In this document: in pieces, positions 21,008 through 31,104 of the stretch | Numbering within the stretch: position 1 is the first letter of the stretch | Layout: every line of letters begins with the position of its first letter | Assembly (NCBI GenBank): GCA_043228905.1 | Contig: JBHGNT010000011.1 | Coordinates: forward strand, 14,074,001 to 14,138,000 | Source: Azolla caroliniana | Taxonomy: Eukaryota > Polypodiophyta | Direction: 5' to 3' | DNA: 64,000 nt | Notes under the pieces: model-generated | The model's input: only the letters and a program-made list of their open reading frames with translations | What the model was told of the DNA's origin: nothing | Databases searched by the model: none | Position numbers and translations under genes: made by a program

Positions 21008-24000
21008 TCACTTCGGCATGGGATGTCTCTCCAATCCGACCCTCTTCCGGCACGCTTCCAGCTTGTCGGGTGTGAGCACTTTGGTCAGCATATCCGACCC
21101 GTTCTCGTTCGTGTGGATCTTCGTCAGCACGAACTCCTCGTCTTCTATCCTTTCACGGATCCAGTGATATCTTCGCTGGATGTGCTTCGTCCGGGAGTGA
21201 TAGGCCGCGTTCTTCGCAAGGTGGATGGCACTCTGACTGTCGCAGTAGAGTCGGTACTCCTCTTGCCGGATACCGAGCTCTCTAATGAAGTCCTTCATCC
21301 ATATTATTTCCTTGCCGGCTTCAACAGCCGCCATGTACTCCGCCTCCGTGGTTGACAACGCAACCGTCTTCTGCAGCCTCGACTGCCACGAAACAGCTCC
21401 CCCTGCATACGTCATCACATACCCTGATGTGGACCGGCTGGTATCTTCATCAGCCGACATATCCGAATCGGTGAAGCCGTCGAGTTTGGGCTTATCGGAG
21501 CCGAATCGGAGGCACACGTTTGCCGTGCCCTTCAGGTATCGGAGTATCCACTTGACCGCGTTCCAATGCTCTTTGCCGGGATTGCTCATGTACCGGCTCA
21601 CCACTCCGACTGCATATCCTATGTCCGGTCTCGTACACACCATGGCGTACATCAAGCTCCCGACGGCTGAGGCATACGGCACTTTCATCATATCCTCCTT
21701 TTCAGCCTTTGTCTTGGGACTTTGCTTGTTGGACAGCTTGCAGTTTGCCGGGAGGGTTGATCCGACCGGTCTTGCTTCCGACATGTTGAACCGGTGAAGC
21801 ACCTTTGTCACGTACTTCTCTTGTGACAGCCACAACTGCTTCTTCTTCCGGTCTCGGATGATGTGCATCCCTAATATTTGCCTTGCTGGACCCAGGTCCT
21901 TCATTGAGAAGGTTCGGTGAAGTGCTTTCTTCAGCATCCGTATCTTGCCCTGGTCCCGTCCGACGATCAACATGTCGTCCACGTACAGGAGGAGTATTAG
22001 GGAGTCTCCTCCTTCGAACTTCTTCACAAACACGCAGTGATCGGACTGCGTTTTGTTGTACCCTTCGTCGGTCATGAAGGAGTCGAACTTCCGGTACCAT
22101 TGCCGGGGAGCCTGCTTCAGTCCGTAAAGGCTCTTCTTCAACCGGCATACCAGGTGCTCCTTTCCTTTCTTCTCGAATCCTTCCGGTTGCTGCATGTAGA
22201 TCTCTTCTTCGAGGTCACCGTGAAGGAATGCCGTCTTCACGTCCATCTGTTCTACCTCGAGGTCCATGCTTGCCGCTATGCTCAGCACCGTCCGGATGGA
22301 GGTCATCTTCACTACCGGGGCAAATATCTCGTCGAAGTCGACGCCCTTCTTCTGCTGGAACCCCTTCACCACGATCCTGGCTTTGTATCTCGGGGGGTTG
22401 CCGGCATCTCCCGGTTTCAGCTTGAACACCCACTTGTTTCGAAGTGCCCGCTTTCCTTTCGGCAACTCCACAAGTTCATATGTGTCGTTCTCATGCAGGG
22501 AATCCATCTCCTCCTGCATGGCACTTAACCACCTGTGGCTATGGTTGTCAAGCTTTGCTTCTTCAAAACTTTCCGGCTCCCCCTCGTCGGTTAGCAGCAC
22601 GTGCTCTGGTTCCGGAAATCTCCGGGGGGCCCTTCTCTCTCTTAGAGGATATCTCCGTTCCGGAGCTTCGGTAACTGGCTCATCCGTTTCCTCTTCATCC
22701 GAATCCATTTCGGGATCGGGGCCGGTTCCGGTATCAGTTTCATCTTCCTCGGCCGGTTCTGATTCTTCACCGTCTTCGGCCGGATCCTCGAGTGCTAACC
22801 GGTCCCTTGCCGGTCGGGACTGCTCCTCGTAGAGTTTATCCTCACCGGTCGACTTGGAGCTCTTCATCTTCTTCTCCGACTCCCAGTCGACGAGCGTCTT
22901 GTCCTCCATGAAGATGATATCTCGACTCCTGAATATCTTCTTGTCAACCGGGTCCCATACTCGGTAGCCGAACTCGTCATCGCCGTAACCGAGGAATATG
23001 CATGGCCGGGTCTTTGGATCTAGCTTTCCTCTCCGGTCCTTTGCCACATGCACGTATGCGAGACACCCGAACACCTTCAGATGCCGGTAGGATACTTCCC
23101 TACCGGTCCACACTCTCTGCGGCGTGTCTCCGTCCAAAGGTACTGAGGGTGATCGGTTTATCACATATGTCGCCGTCGACATTGCCTCAGCCCAGAACCC
23201 CTTGGGTAATTTCGCATGCGCCAGCATACTCCGGACCCTCTCCATTATGGTCCGGTTCATCCTCTCGGCCAACCCGTTCAGTTCCGGCGTCTTCGGCACA
23301 GTAAACTCGAGCCGGATTCCTTTCGAGCGACAGTACTCCTGGAACTGTCCCCGGTATTCCCCTCCGTTATCCGCTCGTATCGCTTTCAGCTTCTTGCCGG
23401 ATTCCCTTTCCACTCTCGCGTGGAGTTCTTTGAAGACGGACAACACTTGGTCCTTTGTCTTCATCGGTGCCGTCCACAGTCTTCGGCTGTGATCATCTAT
23501 GAATGTTACGAAGTACTGGGCTCCGCCATGTGACTTCGTTTCTACCTGACACACATCAGTGTGCACCAACTCCAATGGTGCGCTACGTCTCGTCGGTGGC
23601 CTTGAGTGGAAGGAGGTCCGGTTTTGCTTACCGGCCAGGCAGTCGGTGCACTTCTCCAGGTGCACATGCTTCACTGGAATAAGGTTGTCTTCTGCAAGCC
23701 TCTTCATCCCCTTCTCACTCATGTGGCACAGTCTTTTGTGCCACAGCTCACCGGCAGTGTCGGCTGCCACATTCAGCTCTTCCGGACATAACCGGGCATT
23801 CATCAGGTACAGCGTGTTGACTTTCCGGGCCCGAGCCACTATCAAGCTCCCCTTGCTGAACTTCATTACGCCGTTCCGGATGCTACCCGTGTAGCCTTCA
23901 TCATCTAGCCTCCCGGCCGAGATCAGGTTCAATCGGACCTCCGGAACGTGTCGCACATCCTTCAACAGCATCTTGCATCCGGTTGATGTCATCAGCCACA

Positions 24001-25081
24001 CGTCTCCTATGCCGGCAATCCGGCATGTACCTTCATTTCCCATCCGGACGAAGCAGTGCTCACCGGCTGTGTAGGATGAGAAGTATTTCTTCTCCGGGGT
24101 CAGGTGGAACGACGCTCCGGAATCGACCACCCAGGTCATCTCAACGCCGGCAATGTTCAGCTCCCTCTCTTCGGTAATGAGCATTATCTCTTCTTCACTT
24201 GCCGCGAGTGCCGTCGTTCCTTTCCGGTCCTGCCCTCGCCGATCCGAACCTCTCCGGTCCGTGGCTCCCCGGTATGCACCGTTTCTCTCCGGTGACTTCT
24301 TCGAATCGGTGTCATCGGCTCCGTTGTCCTTTCGGTAATGCCGACAATTCTTCCGGAAATGCCCCGGCTTCCCACAGTGGAAGCATGTGGGCCTTCCTCT
24401 TGACTGCGACCGGGTCCCCGACTTCTCCCGTCTTTGCGGACTCCGGTTCCATTGTCTTCCCCGTTCCGATTCGGTAAGCAGCGCCTTCGAGTCGGAGACC
24501 GGTTCTTTATCTCTCCGACGCGCTTCTTCGTTCAAAATACTTGTCTTTACCGTTTGTAGGGACAAGTTATCTTCCGTGCAGGAGGTGCTGAGAGTCACCA
24601 CCAAGTTCTCCCAGCTTTCCGGCAATGTACACATCAGGATGATGGCTTGCATTGCATCCTCCAACGGGAACTTGATCGCCGCAAGCTGGTTCACGAATCC
24701 CATGAACGTGCTTACGTGTTCCACCATACTCTCACCGTCCCGGTACTTGAGGTTCACTATCTTTCTCATCAGGGAGGTCCGGTTCAACGCATTCTTCCTC
24801 TCGTAGAGGCCCGACAGCTTCCTCCACATCTCATATGCGTTGGTGTCGTTCGCCACGTGTTGTAGAACGCTCACGTCGACGTATTGCCGAATGGTTGCAA
24901 CGGCTTTCCGGTTCAGAAGCCTCCACTCCGTCTCAAGTACCCCCTTGGGTATTTCCGACCTGTCGATCGGTTCATACAGGTCCCGAACAATGAGCAGATC
25001 CTCCATCTTTATCTTCCAGTCGGCGTAGTTCTGCGCGTTCAGCACCATCATGCCCGGAGGCCCACTACCGCCGCCTTCCAT
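21008..25081 (-). CDS. Co2 gag-pol polyprotein (Ty1/copia)
   Basis: About 1357 residues. I start it at MEGGG (25081), downstream of the primer site; the longer open frame runs back into the LTR. Order: gag; CCHC knuckle CFHCGKPGHFRKNC (about residue 232); protease VVDSGASFHLT (318); pre-integrase zinc region; integrase with LVHTDVC (504), RADNGGEY (570) and GLAERMNR (602); an acidic linker; RT with YVDDMLIVG (1032); RNase H with TDSDMSAD and STTEAEYMA. The order IN-RT-RH is diagnostic of Ty1/copia. All catalytic residues I could locate are present. Confidence 0.95.
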   Translation of the reverse strand: MEGGGSGPPGMMVLNAQNYADWKIKMEDLLIVRDLYEPIDRSEIPKGVLETEWRLLNRKAVATIRQYVDVSVLQHVANDTNAYEMWRKLSGLYERKNALNRTSLMRKIVNLKYRDGESMVEHVSTFMGFVNQLAAIKFPLEDAMQAIILMCTLPESWENLVVTLSTSCTEDNLSLQTVKTSILNEEARRRDKEPVSDSKALLTESERGRQWNRSPQRREKSGTRSQSRGRPTCFHCGKPGHFRKNCRHYRKDNGADDTDSKKSPERNGAYRGATDRRGSDRRGQDRKGTTALAASEEEIMLITEERELNIAGVEMTWVVDSGASFHLTPEKKYFSSYTAGEHCFVRMGNEGTCRIAGIGDVWLMTSTGCKMLLKDVRHVPEVRLNLISAGRLDDEGYTGSIRNGVMKFSKGSLIVARARKVNTLYLMNARLCPEELNVAADTAGELWHKRLCHMSEKGMKRLAEDNLIPVKHVHLEKCTDCLAGKQNRTSFHSRPPTRRSAPLELVHTDVCQVETKSHGGAQYFVTFIDDHSRRLWTAPMKTKDQVLSVFKELHARVERESGKKLKAIRADNGGEYRGQFQEYCRSKGIRLEFTVPKTPELNGLAERMNRTIMERVRSMLAHAKLPKGFWAEAMSTATYVINRSPSVPLDGDTPQRVWTGREVSYRHLKVFGCLAYVHVAKDRRGKLDPKTRPCIFLGYGDDEFGYRVWDPVDKKIFRSRDIIFMEDKTLVDWESEKKMKSSKSTGEDKLYEEQSRPARDRLALEDPAEDGEESEPAEEDETDTGTGPDPEMDSDEEETDEPVTEAPERRYPLRERRAPRRFPEPEHVLLTDEGEPESFEEAKLDNHSHRWLSAMQEEMDSLHENDTYELVELPKGKRALRNKWVFKLKPGDAGNPPRYKARIVVKGFQQKKGVDFDEIFAPVVKMTSIRTVLSIAASMDLEVEQMDVKTAFLHGDLEEEIYMQQPEGFEKKGKEHLVCRLKKSLYGLKQAPRQWYRKFDSFMTDEGYNKTQSDHCVFVKKFEGGDSLILLLYVDDMLIVGRDQGKIRMLKKALHRTFSMKDLGPARQILGMHIIRDRKKKQLWLSQEKYVTKVLHRFNMSEARPVGSTLPANCKLSNKQSPKTKAEKEDMMKVPYASAVGSLMYAMVCTRPDIGYAVGVVSRYMSNPGKEHWNAVKWILRYLKGTANVCLRFGSDKPKLDGFTDSDMSADEDTSRSTSGYVMTYAGGAVSWQSRLQKTVALSTTEAEYMAAVEAGKEIIWMKDFIRELGIRQEEYRLYCDSQSAIHLAKNAAYHSRTKHIQRRYHWIRERIEDEEFVLTKIHTNENGSDMLTKVLTPDKLEACRKRVGLERHPMPK

Positions 25082-25097
25082 TTTCTGTGTTACCGTC

Positions 25098-25112
25098 GCT
25101 CTGATACCAGTT
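25098..25112 (-). other. Co2 primer-binding site (initiator Met tRNA)
   Basis: The minus strand reads TGGTATCAGAGC starting two bases inside the 5' LTR. Confidence 0.85.
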
Positions 25113-25784
25113 TGTTGAAATTCCGTGCTCGGCCACAACCGAGGAACAGGATCGATTCGCAGAAAACGGGAAATACAAGAATGCACGAAGAACAACAGAG
25201 AGAAGAGCACACAGGATGTTTACGTGGAAAACCCTAAATGGGAAAAAACCACGGGAGTCCTCTAACTCCAACTATCACTATACACAGAGATGTACAATGG
25301 TGAGGCTACAAGGCAACAACCTTGAGCTCGCTGTCCTCGCCACAGGCGGCGGTATTACACAGAGGCGTCGACCTCTTTCTTCCTCTTTCTCTCTCTCACT
25401 CTCGCTCGGCTGCTCTCACTTCGCTCCCTCTTAGTGGACAACAGAAAAATGAGCAACAACATAAACTGTTTGCCCTAAGTCATATTTATACACATATGAC
25501 TTTCGGGCTATTTACAAATATAGCCTCAAGGGCTCTTGGCAAACATATTCACAAATATGTCCCCGCATCCGGATCTCCCTCCGGGTACATTCGTCATCCG
25601 GCTCCGTAACCGGGGTCTTCATCATCCGGCTCCGTAGCCGGGGTCTTCATCATCCGGCACCGTAACCGGGGTCTTCATCATCCGGCTCCGTAGCCGGGGT
25701 CTTCATCATCCGGCACCGTAACTGCAACCGGGCTTGCCGTCATTCATCTCCGGACATCCCATCCGGAGGGACCGAAACCCAACA
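25113..25784 (-). repeat. Co2 5' LTR
   Basis: 672 bp, no difference found against 20326-20997, including the hairpin-forming tandem units (about 25590-25725). Confidence 0.95.
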
Positions 25785-25789
25785 CCTTT

Positions 25790-27047
25790 GAGCGATCAAA
25801 GCACATCACGGCCTAGCCCGAAGATGGCAAGGCGAAAATGGCGGAATACACAGACGATCGCTTCGACGACAATGAGTCGACTCACTCACTTGTCAATGAG
25901 TTTGGCAGCTTCGATGTACCAATCAGAGCTAAGAAAGCCCTCATCTATGGAAATGAAAAGCTTTGTCGCTCTACCCGTGAAAAGAATCCGGTCATCCGAT
26001 TCGGCTACAATGACTACATGGCATATCACTATGCCTTTATGATGAAGGTGGCAACAGTACGCGAACCGGAAGCATTTTCCGAAGCAGCCAAGGATCCGCG
26101 ATGGATCGAAGTCATGAACGAGGAGATGCAGGCACTATGCAAGAACGAGACGTGGGATCTCGTTCCCACCTCACCACACAAAAAGGCGATAGGATGCAGA
26201 TGGATTTACAAAGTGAAGTACAATGCTGACGGTTCCGTCAACCGCTACAAAGTGCGACTCGTAGCAAAAGGCTACGCACAAACGCACGGAGTTGACTACG
26301 AAGAGACCTTTGCCCCGGTGACAAAGATGACGACGGTACGAACCGTAATTGCGCTTGCTATGGCGAAAGGGTGGCACCTCCATCAAATGGACGTCAAGAA
26401 CGCCTTTCTTCAAGGCGAATTAGAAGAGGAGGTGTACATGGGACAACCTCCCGGCTTCGAAACGTGCATTCATCCAAAAGCCGTATGCCAACTCAAGAAG
26501 CCACTCTACGGCCTCAAGCAAGCACCGCGTGCTTGGCATTCGAAGATAACGCAATATCTTTATCAAATCGGTTCCGTATGTCAAAATCGGACAACTCCCT
26601 CTACATACGAAGCGATTCAACAAGTCTGATCGTCATCATTTTATATGTGGATGACCTAGTCATTGGAGGTGAGCATCTCGTCGAAATCAATAAAGTCAAA
26701 TCCCTCCTTTCCGACAAGTTCAAGATGACGGACATGAACGAGATCCACTACTTCCTCGGAATCGAGGTAATTCGGACTCCGGCCGAAATCATGATCTCTC
26801 AACGGCACTACATCCTCAACTTGTTATACAAGTTCGGGATGGCTGAGTGCAAATCCGCGGCAACCCCGCTCGATCGCAATCTCAAACTAGATGCGAACTC
26901 CGGCACCAAAGCGTGTGAGCCAACTCAGTATCGGCAACTCATCGGGAGTCTCATCTACGTCACGATCACACAACTCGATCTCAGTTACCCGGTCGGTCTC
27001 CTTAGCCAATTCATGCAAACATCGCGTGATACTCACTTGGATTGCGT
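25790..27047 (+). pseudogene. Co1 reverse transcriptase (continued)
   Basis: Resumes Co1 after Co2. Open from about 25838 with YKVRLVAKGYAQ and HQMDVKNAFLQGELEEEVYM, then a frameshift near 26530-26580, then LYVDDLVIGG (about 26640-26670) in another frame. It ends in the start of the RNase H region, where sL2 is inserted. Confidence 0.9.
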
Positions 27048-27217
27048 TGTCGTGAAGTACGAAAGCTTCACATTAAAAGTCTACAATAAGATAAATACGT
27101 AACTAAAATAACATTTGATCATGTTTTATATATAAAGATAATATTAACAACACATATGATAATATTATATATACGTAAAGAAATATATATATATATATAA
27201 ATATATTATATTACACG

Positions 27218-27280
27218 AACAAGAGAGGGCTTGAACCAATAACCCCACACTATGACTCTCAAATCTTACCATTTATTCTA
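27218..27280 (-). other. tRNA-like pol III box pair (sL2, a)
   Basis: The minus strand has an AATGGTAAGA A-box-like motif and a GGTTCAAGCC B box (27228-27237). Confidence 0.35.
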
Positions 27281-27389
27281 TACTAGTAATATACAAAAAA
27301 TAAAGCATACTTTATATGTACTTTATATTACATAAAGGATTTGCTTCATGATATAAAAATAAAGTTGTATGTTGTATTCAATAGTATTT

Positions 27390-27450
27390 TGACACTCGAA
27401 CCCACAACCTCATACACCAAAGTCAACACACTTATCATTAGGCTAGGCCC
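27390..27450 (-). other. tRNA-like pol III box pair (sL2, b)
   Basis: The minus strand has TAGCCTAATGATAAG (27430-27445) and GGGTTCGAGT (27394-27403). This is the best A/B pair of the three, in tRNA-like spacing. Confidence 0.4.
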
Positions 27451-27769
27451 TTTCTCTTTAAGATTACATTTTCATGTTTATTGTTATTGCATATATTGTT
27501 TCATACATAAAAGCTCAAATGAGCGAGATGTTTATCATGCATCACATGTAATGCATGAACGCCAAATGGCAATCATGCATCACATGCATTTCATGCACTA
27601 CATGCATGACTTGTACCCTCCAATGCATCATATGCATGGGGGCACCTATTTAAATGGTGAAAGAGAAGATCAAAGGGAGATAGGTATGAGATATCAATCA
27701 AATATATATTACATAAGAGATACCATAAAATAGAGAAAGAAAGGAAGAAGTTCAAGATAAAGGTGGAGC

Positions 27770-27830
27770 TCTAGCTTGGCGGTCGTGGTGGTCAACTCTC
27801 AACAAGAGGGAGGCGGTTCGAGCCTTATCT
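27770..27830 (+). other. tRNA-like pol III box pair (sL2, c)
   Basis: TAGCTTGGCGGTCGTGG followed by GCGGTTCGAGCC (27813-27824). Opposite strand to the other two. Confidence 0.35.
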
Positions 27831-28182
27831 TCATCAAAATATTGAAGTGAAGATTATAGTGGTCTACGATCAAGAAAGAGAAGAGCGATTACCTTGCAAG
27901 ACAAAGTTCGGAGGTTCAACGACGTGCACAATCATTTTGTAACTCTTTCATGAAAATGATTACAAATTTCATACACTTTCTCATATATTATTTTATATCT
28001 TATCTTGTCTTATCTTATATTCCTTAGAAATCCTATTTTGTCATATCTTATTGATCTCTATTCACTCTATCTCTACTCTTTCGTCTCTTCCGTCCATAAT
28101 CCCTGTGATTCCTTCCTCACTTTCATGTTATCCTTTGTGTGCGCAACGCTACGCTTCTAGGCGAGCTACGTCAGGACAGTGC

Positions 28183-28768
28183 TAAGCGAGTTCTACGATA
28201 CGTGAGCGGCACACTGGATTACGGCATCCTCTACAAGACGGCGATGCCAATACGACTCGAGGGGTACACAGACGCCGATTGGGCCGACTACAAAGCCAAT
28301 AGAAGATCAAACTCCGTATTTGTTTTCTCCCTCGGCAGCGGAGCAATATCCTGGAGAAGCAAAAAGCAACCAACCGTCGCTCTTTCGAGCACCGAGGCAG
28401 AATACAGGGGCGCGGTAGTGGCTGCATGTGAAGCCGTATGGCTCAAAAGGATACAAAAGGATCTGGGCGTACCCATCAAGGCTCTGACTTCCCTTTACTG
28501 CGACAATATGGGCAGTATCTATCTGGCTCAGAACCCTGTGTTCCACGTGCGGACAAAACACATCGAAGTGCACTATCACTGCATCCGCGAGCGCGTTCTA
28601 GCTGGCGATGTCGACCTACAACACATTAGCACCAATCTTCAAACGGCCGACATCTTCACTAAAGGCTTAGGATCCGACAAGCTGTGGCAATTCATGACTG
28701 ATCTCGGATTGACGATCCTTGACATGCCAAGCTTGAGGGGGAGTACTGAAGACGCTATGCAATAACGT
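28183..28768 (+). pseudogene. Co1 RNase H and 3' end
   Basis: Copia RNase H with YTDADWADY, ALSSTEAEYRG and LYCDNMGSIYLA, open to a TAA at about 28763. A GCTTGAGGGGGAG polypurine tract lies near 28731-28743. The expected 3' LTR of Co1 does not follow; element D begins at 28769. Confidence 0.9.
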
Positions 28769-29492
28769 TGTCGCGTTGCTACGCCCGTGCGTGGAGAAGG
28801 GAGGGACCACGGGGGTCTTGGACTAAGGAGTAGAGGAGAAGGAGTCGGACATGGAATGGAAGCTTGGCTCAAGAAGAAGAAGAATGAACAAGAGATTAGA
28901 TCGAACAAGAGGAAGATGGAGACAAGATGATCAACAAGATATATTAAAACGAAATGAACGATTACAAAATGGTGGCCGCATAGGCCGCACCAAATGACTA
29001 CTCGGAACCCTAACTGACAAAGATGAAGATAAAGATGAAGAAACCCTAACCCTAACCCTAACGCTCGACCTATGTGGTATACCTCGCACACTCAAAATAG
29101 GCAACCCCCACAATGGTGCCTTCCCTCTCCTTTTATAGCACAAGGAGGGAAGACCGTTTACAAAAGTGAGACTAAAATATCCCCCTTTCATTCAAAGGGG
29201 ATATTTGCCTTGATTTGGGGAGGGTGAGATTGATGGCCCCCTTAACTCCCACCTCCTCACAAACAACTAGGTACCTATGAACCGCATAGTACCTCTCTCT
29301 CTCTCTCTCGCGTGGATGTGCGCACAAGACCACATCACCTTTATACCTTAGGGATCTTATGGGGCATTTCTAGCACCATACCCTTTACCCTTATTACTAT
29401 TACAAATACATTATGTACGTGTGCAACGTTGCACATCGCTCTTTGGCTCTCATTGCTCAGGTTTTCGCTTGTGGACGAAAATCTTCACGACA
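28769..29492 (-). repeat. Element D 3' LTR
   Basis: 724 bp, TGTCG to CACGACA on the plus strand, followed by the reverse of a GGTGGGGGCGGA polypurine tract (29493-29505). Related to the F LTR (33282-34093) in the TATAAAAG region (29130-29137, minus) and the downstream GTTAGGGTT segment. Left flank acgt (28765-28768). Contains a short array of CCCTAA units at 29042-29062. Confidence 0.82.
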
Positions 29493-30035
29493 TCCGCCCC
29501 CACCTAACCGCACATCCTCTGGTATTTGCCAATACATAGGGGAGAGAACATGAGATTTTCAGCCACGACGACCGACCGAGTCCTTAGCGTCCTCGTGGGC
29601 CTGCCCGGTTTTGTCTTCCACTTCGAGCAAGACCACCCCGTCCACACGAACCACCGCCGCCTTCCGGTCCACCATCCTCACCGAATGGTCTCGAACCGTC
29701 GGCGCCATCGGATCCGCCACACTCGACGATGTTCGCCGAGTCGTTGCCTCCATCCGATCCACCACGTCCACCGTGGGTCCTCGAACCACCGACTACATCC
29801 GGCCCGCCGTATCCGATGCCCGTGCTTTCCTCCCCGTTCGGTCCTCCCGAACGCCGTCGCCGACCTGGCTGCTCTTCCCTTGTCCGCCTCGTATATCCTC
29901 CAGATGCGCTCCTGGTCGCATGCCGGATTCCACCCTTTATGTGCCGCGCACCTCGGCGTGCCGACTCTCTCCGCTCCGCGCTTGCCTTCCGTAGGCTTTC
30001 CCCGTTGTTCGCCGTGCTCTCTCGCGGTAGAGCGT
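29493..30035 (-). mobile_element. Element D internal domain, non-coding (LARD-like)
   Basis: GC-rich, no gag or pol similarity. Several overlapping open frames on both strands reflect base composition. It ends abruptly where E starts (30036). With its LTR and polypurine tract it looks like a non-autonomous LTR element; the 5' part is missing. Confidence 0.6.
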
Positions 30036-30587
30036 TGTCGTGAAGAAAACCGTCCCCAGGCGCAAATCGTGTATAGTGTGTGTGAACCGGCCCTTACACG
30101 TTGGCACACCCCTTGTTGTATAGTAGATAGGTAGGCACAAAGGTCAAATCCTAGGTAGCAATATTCTATAGGGGAAATCGAGGAGTATCTCTGTCCGAAA
30201 GGACAGAGAATTAATGTGATGTAAACGGGTGAAACGACCTCCCTCCTTGAGCTATAAAGGAGAGGGAGACAGGGGAGAGAGGGGATCACGCTCTTCTTCT
30301 CTGTCGTTCTCCATAGCTTTCTTTTGCACAGGTTCTCAAGAGGCTGATCCTGCTCCGTGGAACGCCCGTGTGCTTCCAGCAGAATCTCCATATTGCTCTC
30401 CTGTGTGCGTGGGTGATCAGGCGCCGGCATCCATCTCGCCGACCTGATCGGCTATAACCGTTCGAGTCGTCTGCACACATACAAATACATACACATATTT
30501 ATATACATATGCTAGTGTTCTCAACTCGTGTCTCCTGTGTTGTTGGGCTGCGTCCCCGTGCGCTTCTTTGTCTATACGTGTGTGAGC

Positions 30588-30622
<35 letters not shown>

Positions 30623-30696
30623 TTCTCACCTATTCCTCGGTCCATGACCCCAGTGGACCCACCTTGTTCTCCACGCACGCGCGTAACAACGCGACA
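30036..30696 (+). repeat. Element E 5' LTR
   Basis: 661 bp, TGTCGTG to GCGACA, with TATAAAGG (30253-30260) and a (TC)n run near 30590-30618. Similar to the Gy1 and Gy6 LTRs. Left flank gcgt. The primer site TTTGGTGAACCCGACGTGA follows at 30699-30717. Confidence 0.88.
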
Positions 30697-30739
30697 TATT
30701 TGGTGAACCCGACGTGAAGAGGTGGCAGAGGACTAGAAG

Positions 30740-31104
30740 ATGAGGGGGTCGGACCTTGCAGAAGCCATGGCTTCGGCTGTGGACCGCATAGTGAGTGCGC
30801 GTGAAGGCACTGACGCCCTTGATAGGGCTATCGAGGCAGTTGTCGGTACGATGGGCCGGTTTAGTGTGAAGGATGCCACGAGCTACTTGGCGTCCTACCG
30901 GGCTGAGATGGTAATGAGGCGTCTAGCCGGATTCCCTCGAGTGGCGATGCCGGGTATCCATACAGAGGTGCTCGAGGTACGGGCCGAGAGCCGGACCTGG
31001 GAGGAGTTCGAAGGTCGACTCCTCGAAAAATACGGGCTTGAAGATGCGCTTCGACTTTCGAAGCGGGACTTCATGGAGTGGGTGGAGACACCACTAAAAG
31101 GGCG
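30740..31104 (+). pseudogene. Element E gag stub
   Basis: Begins MRGSDLAEAMASAVD like the Gy1 and Gy6 gags and follows them for about 120 codons, with a short deletion at the MRDIPEERR segment. After ETPLKGR the similarity ends and the sequence becomes the GC-rich repeat domain. The segment around the break contains GACACCACTAAAAGGG twice (about 31087 and 31140), 53 bp apart. Confidence 0.82.

Larger units (their letters stand above)
20326..25784 (-). mobile_element. Co2: intact young copia retrotransposon
   Basis: LTRs at 20326-20997 and 25113-25784 look identical by eye. The 5-bp duplication is ccttt (20321-20325 and 25785-25789). One uninterrupted polyprotein ORF. Inserted antisense in Co1. 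All signs point to very recent insertion and possible competence. Confidence 0.95.
27048..28178 (+). mobile_element. sL2: AT-rich solo LTR inside Co1 RNase H
   Basis: 1131 bp from TGTCGTGAAG to AGGACA. Host codons resume exactly if a gcgc target was duplicated and each copy lost one C (left gcgt 27044-27047, right gtgc 28179-28182). No coding region, PBS or polypurine tract. It holds three tRNA-like box pairs, an (AT)n run near 27186-27200 and repeats built on ATGCAT near 27536-27635. Confidence 0.7.

Noticed and set aside
29042-29062. CCCTAA repeats as a telomere or interstitial telomere scar
   Set aside because: Only three units, inside an LTR, and related LTRs have similar telo-box-like sequence at the same place.
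28769-30035. D as the missing 3' LTR of Co1
   Set aside because: The D LTR starts TGTCG and is followed by a gypsy-type polypurine tract in the opposite orientation. It shares nothing with the Co1 LTR.
29678-30430. A 250-codon minus-strand ORF across the D/E junction
   Set aside because: It spans two unrelated elements and LTR sequence, so it cannot be an ancestral gene.
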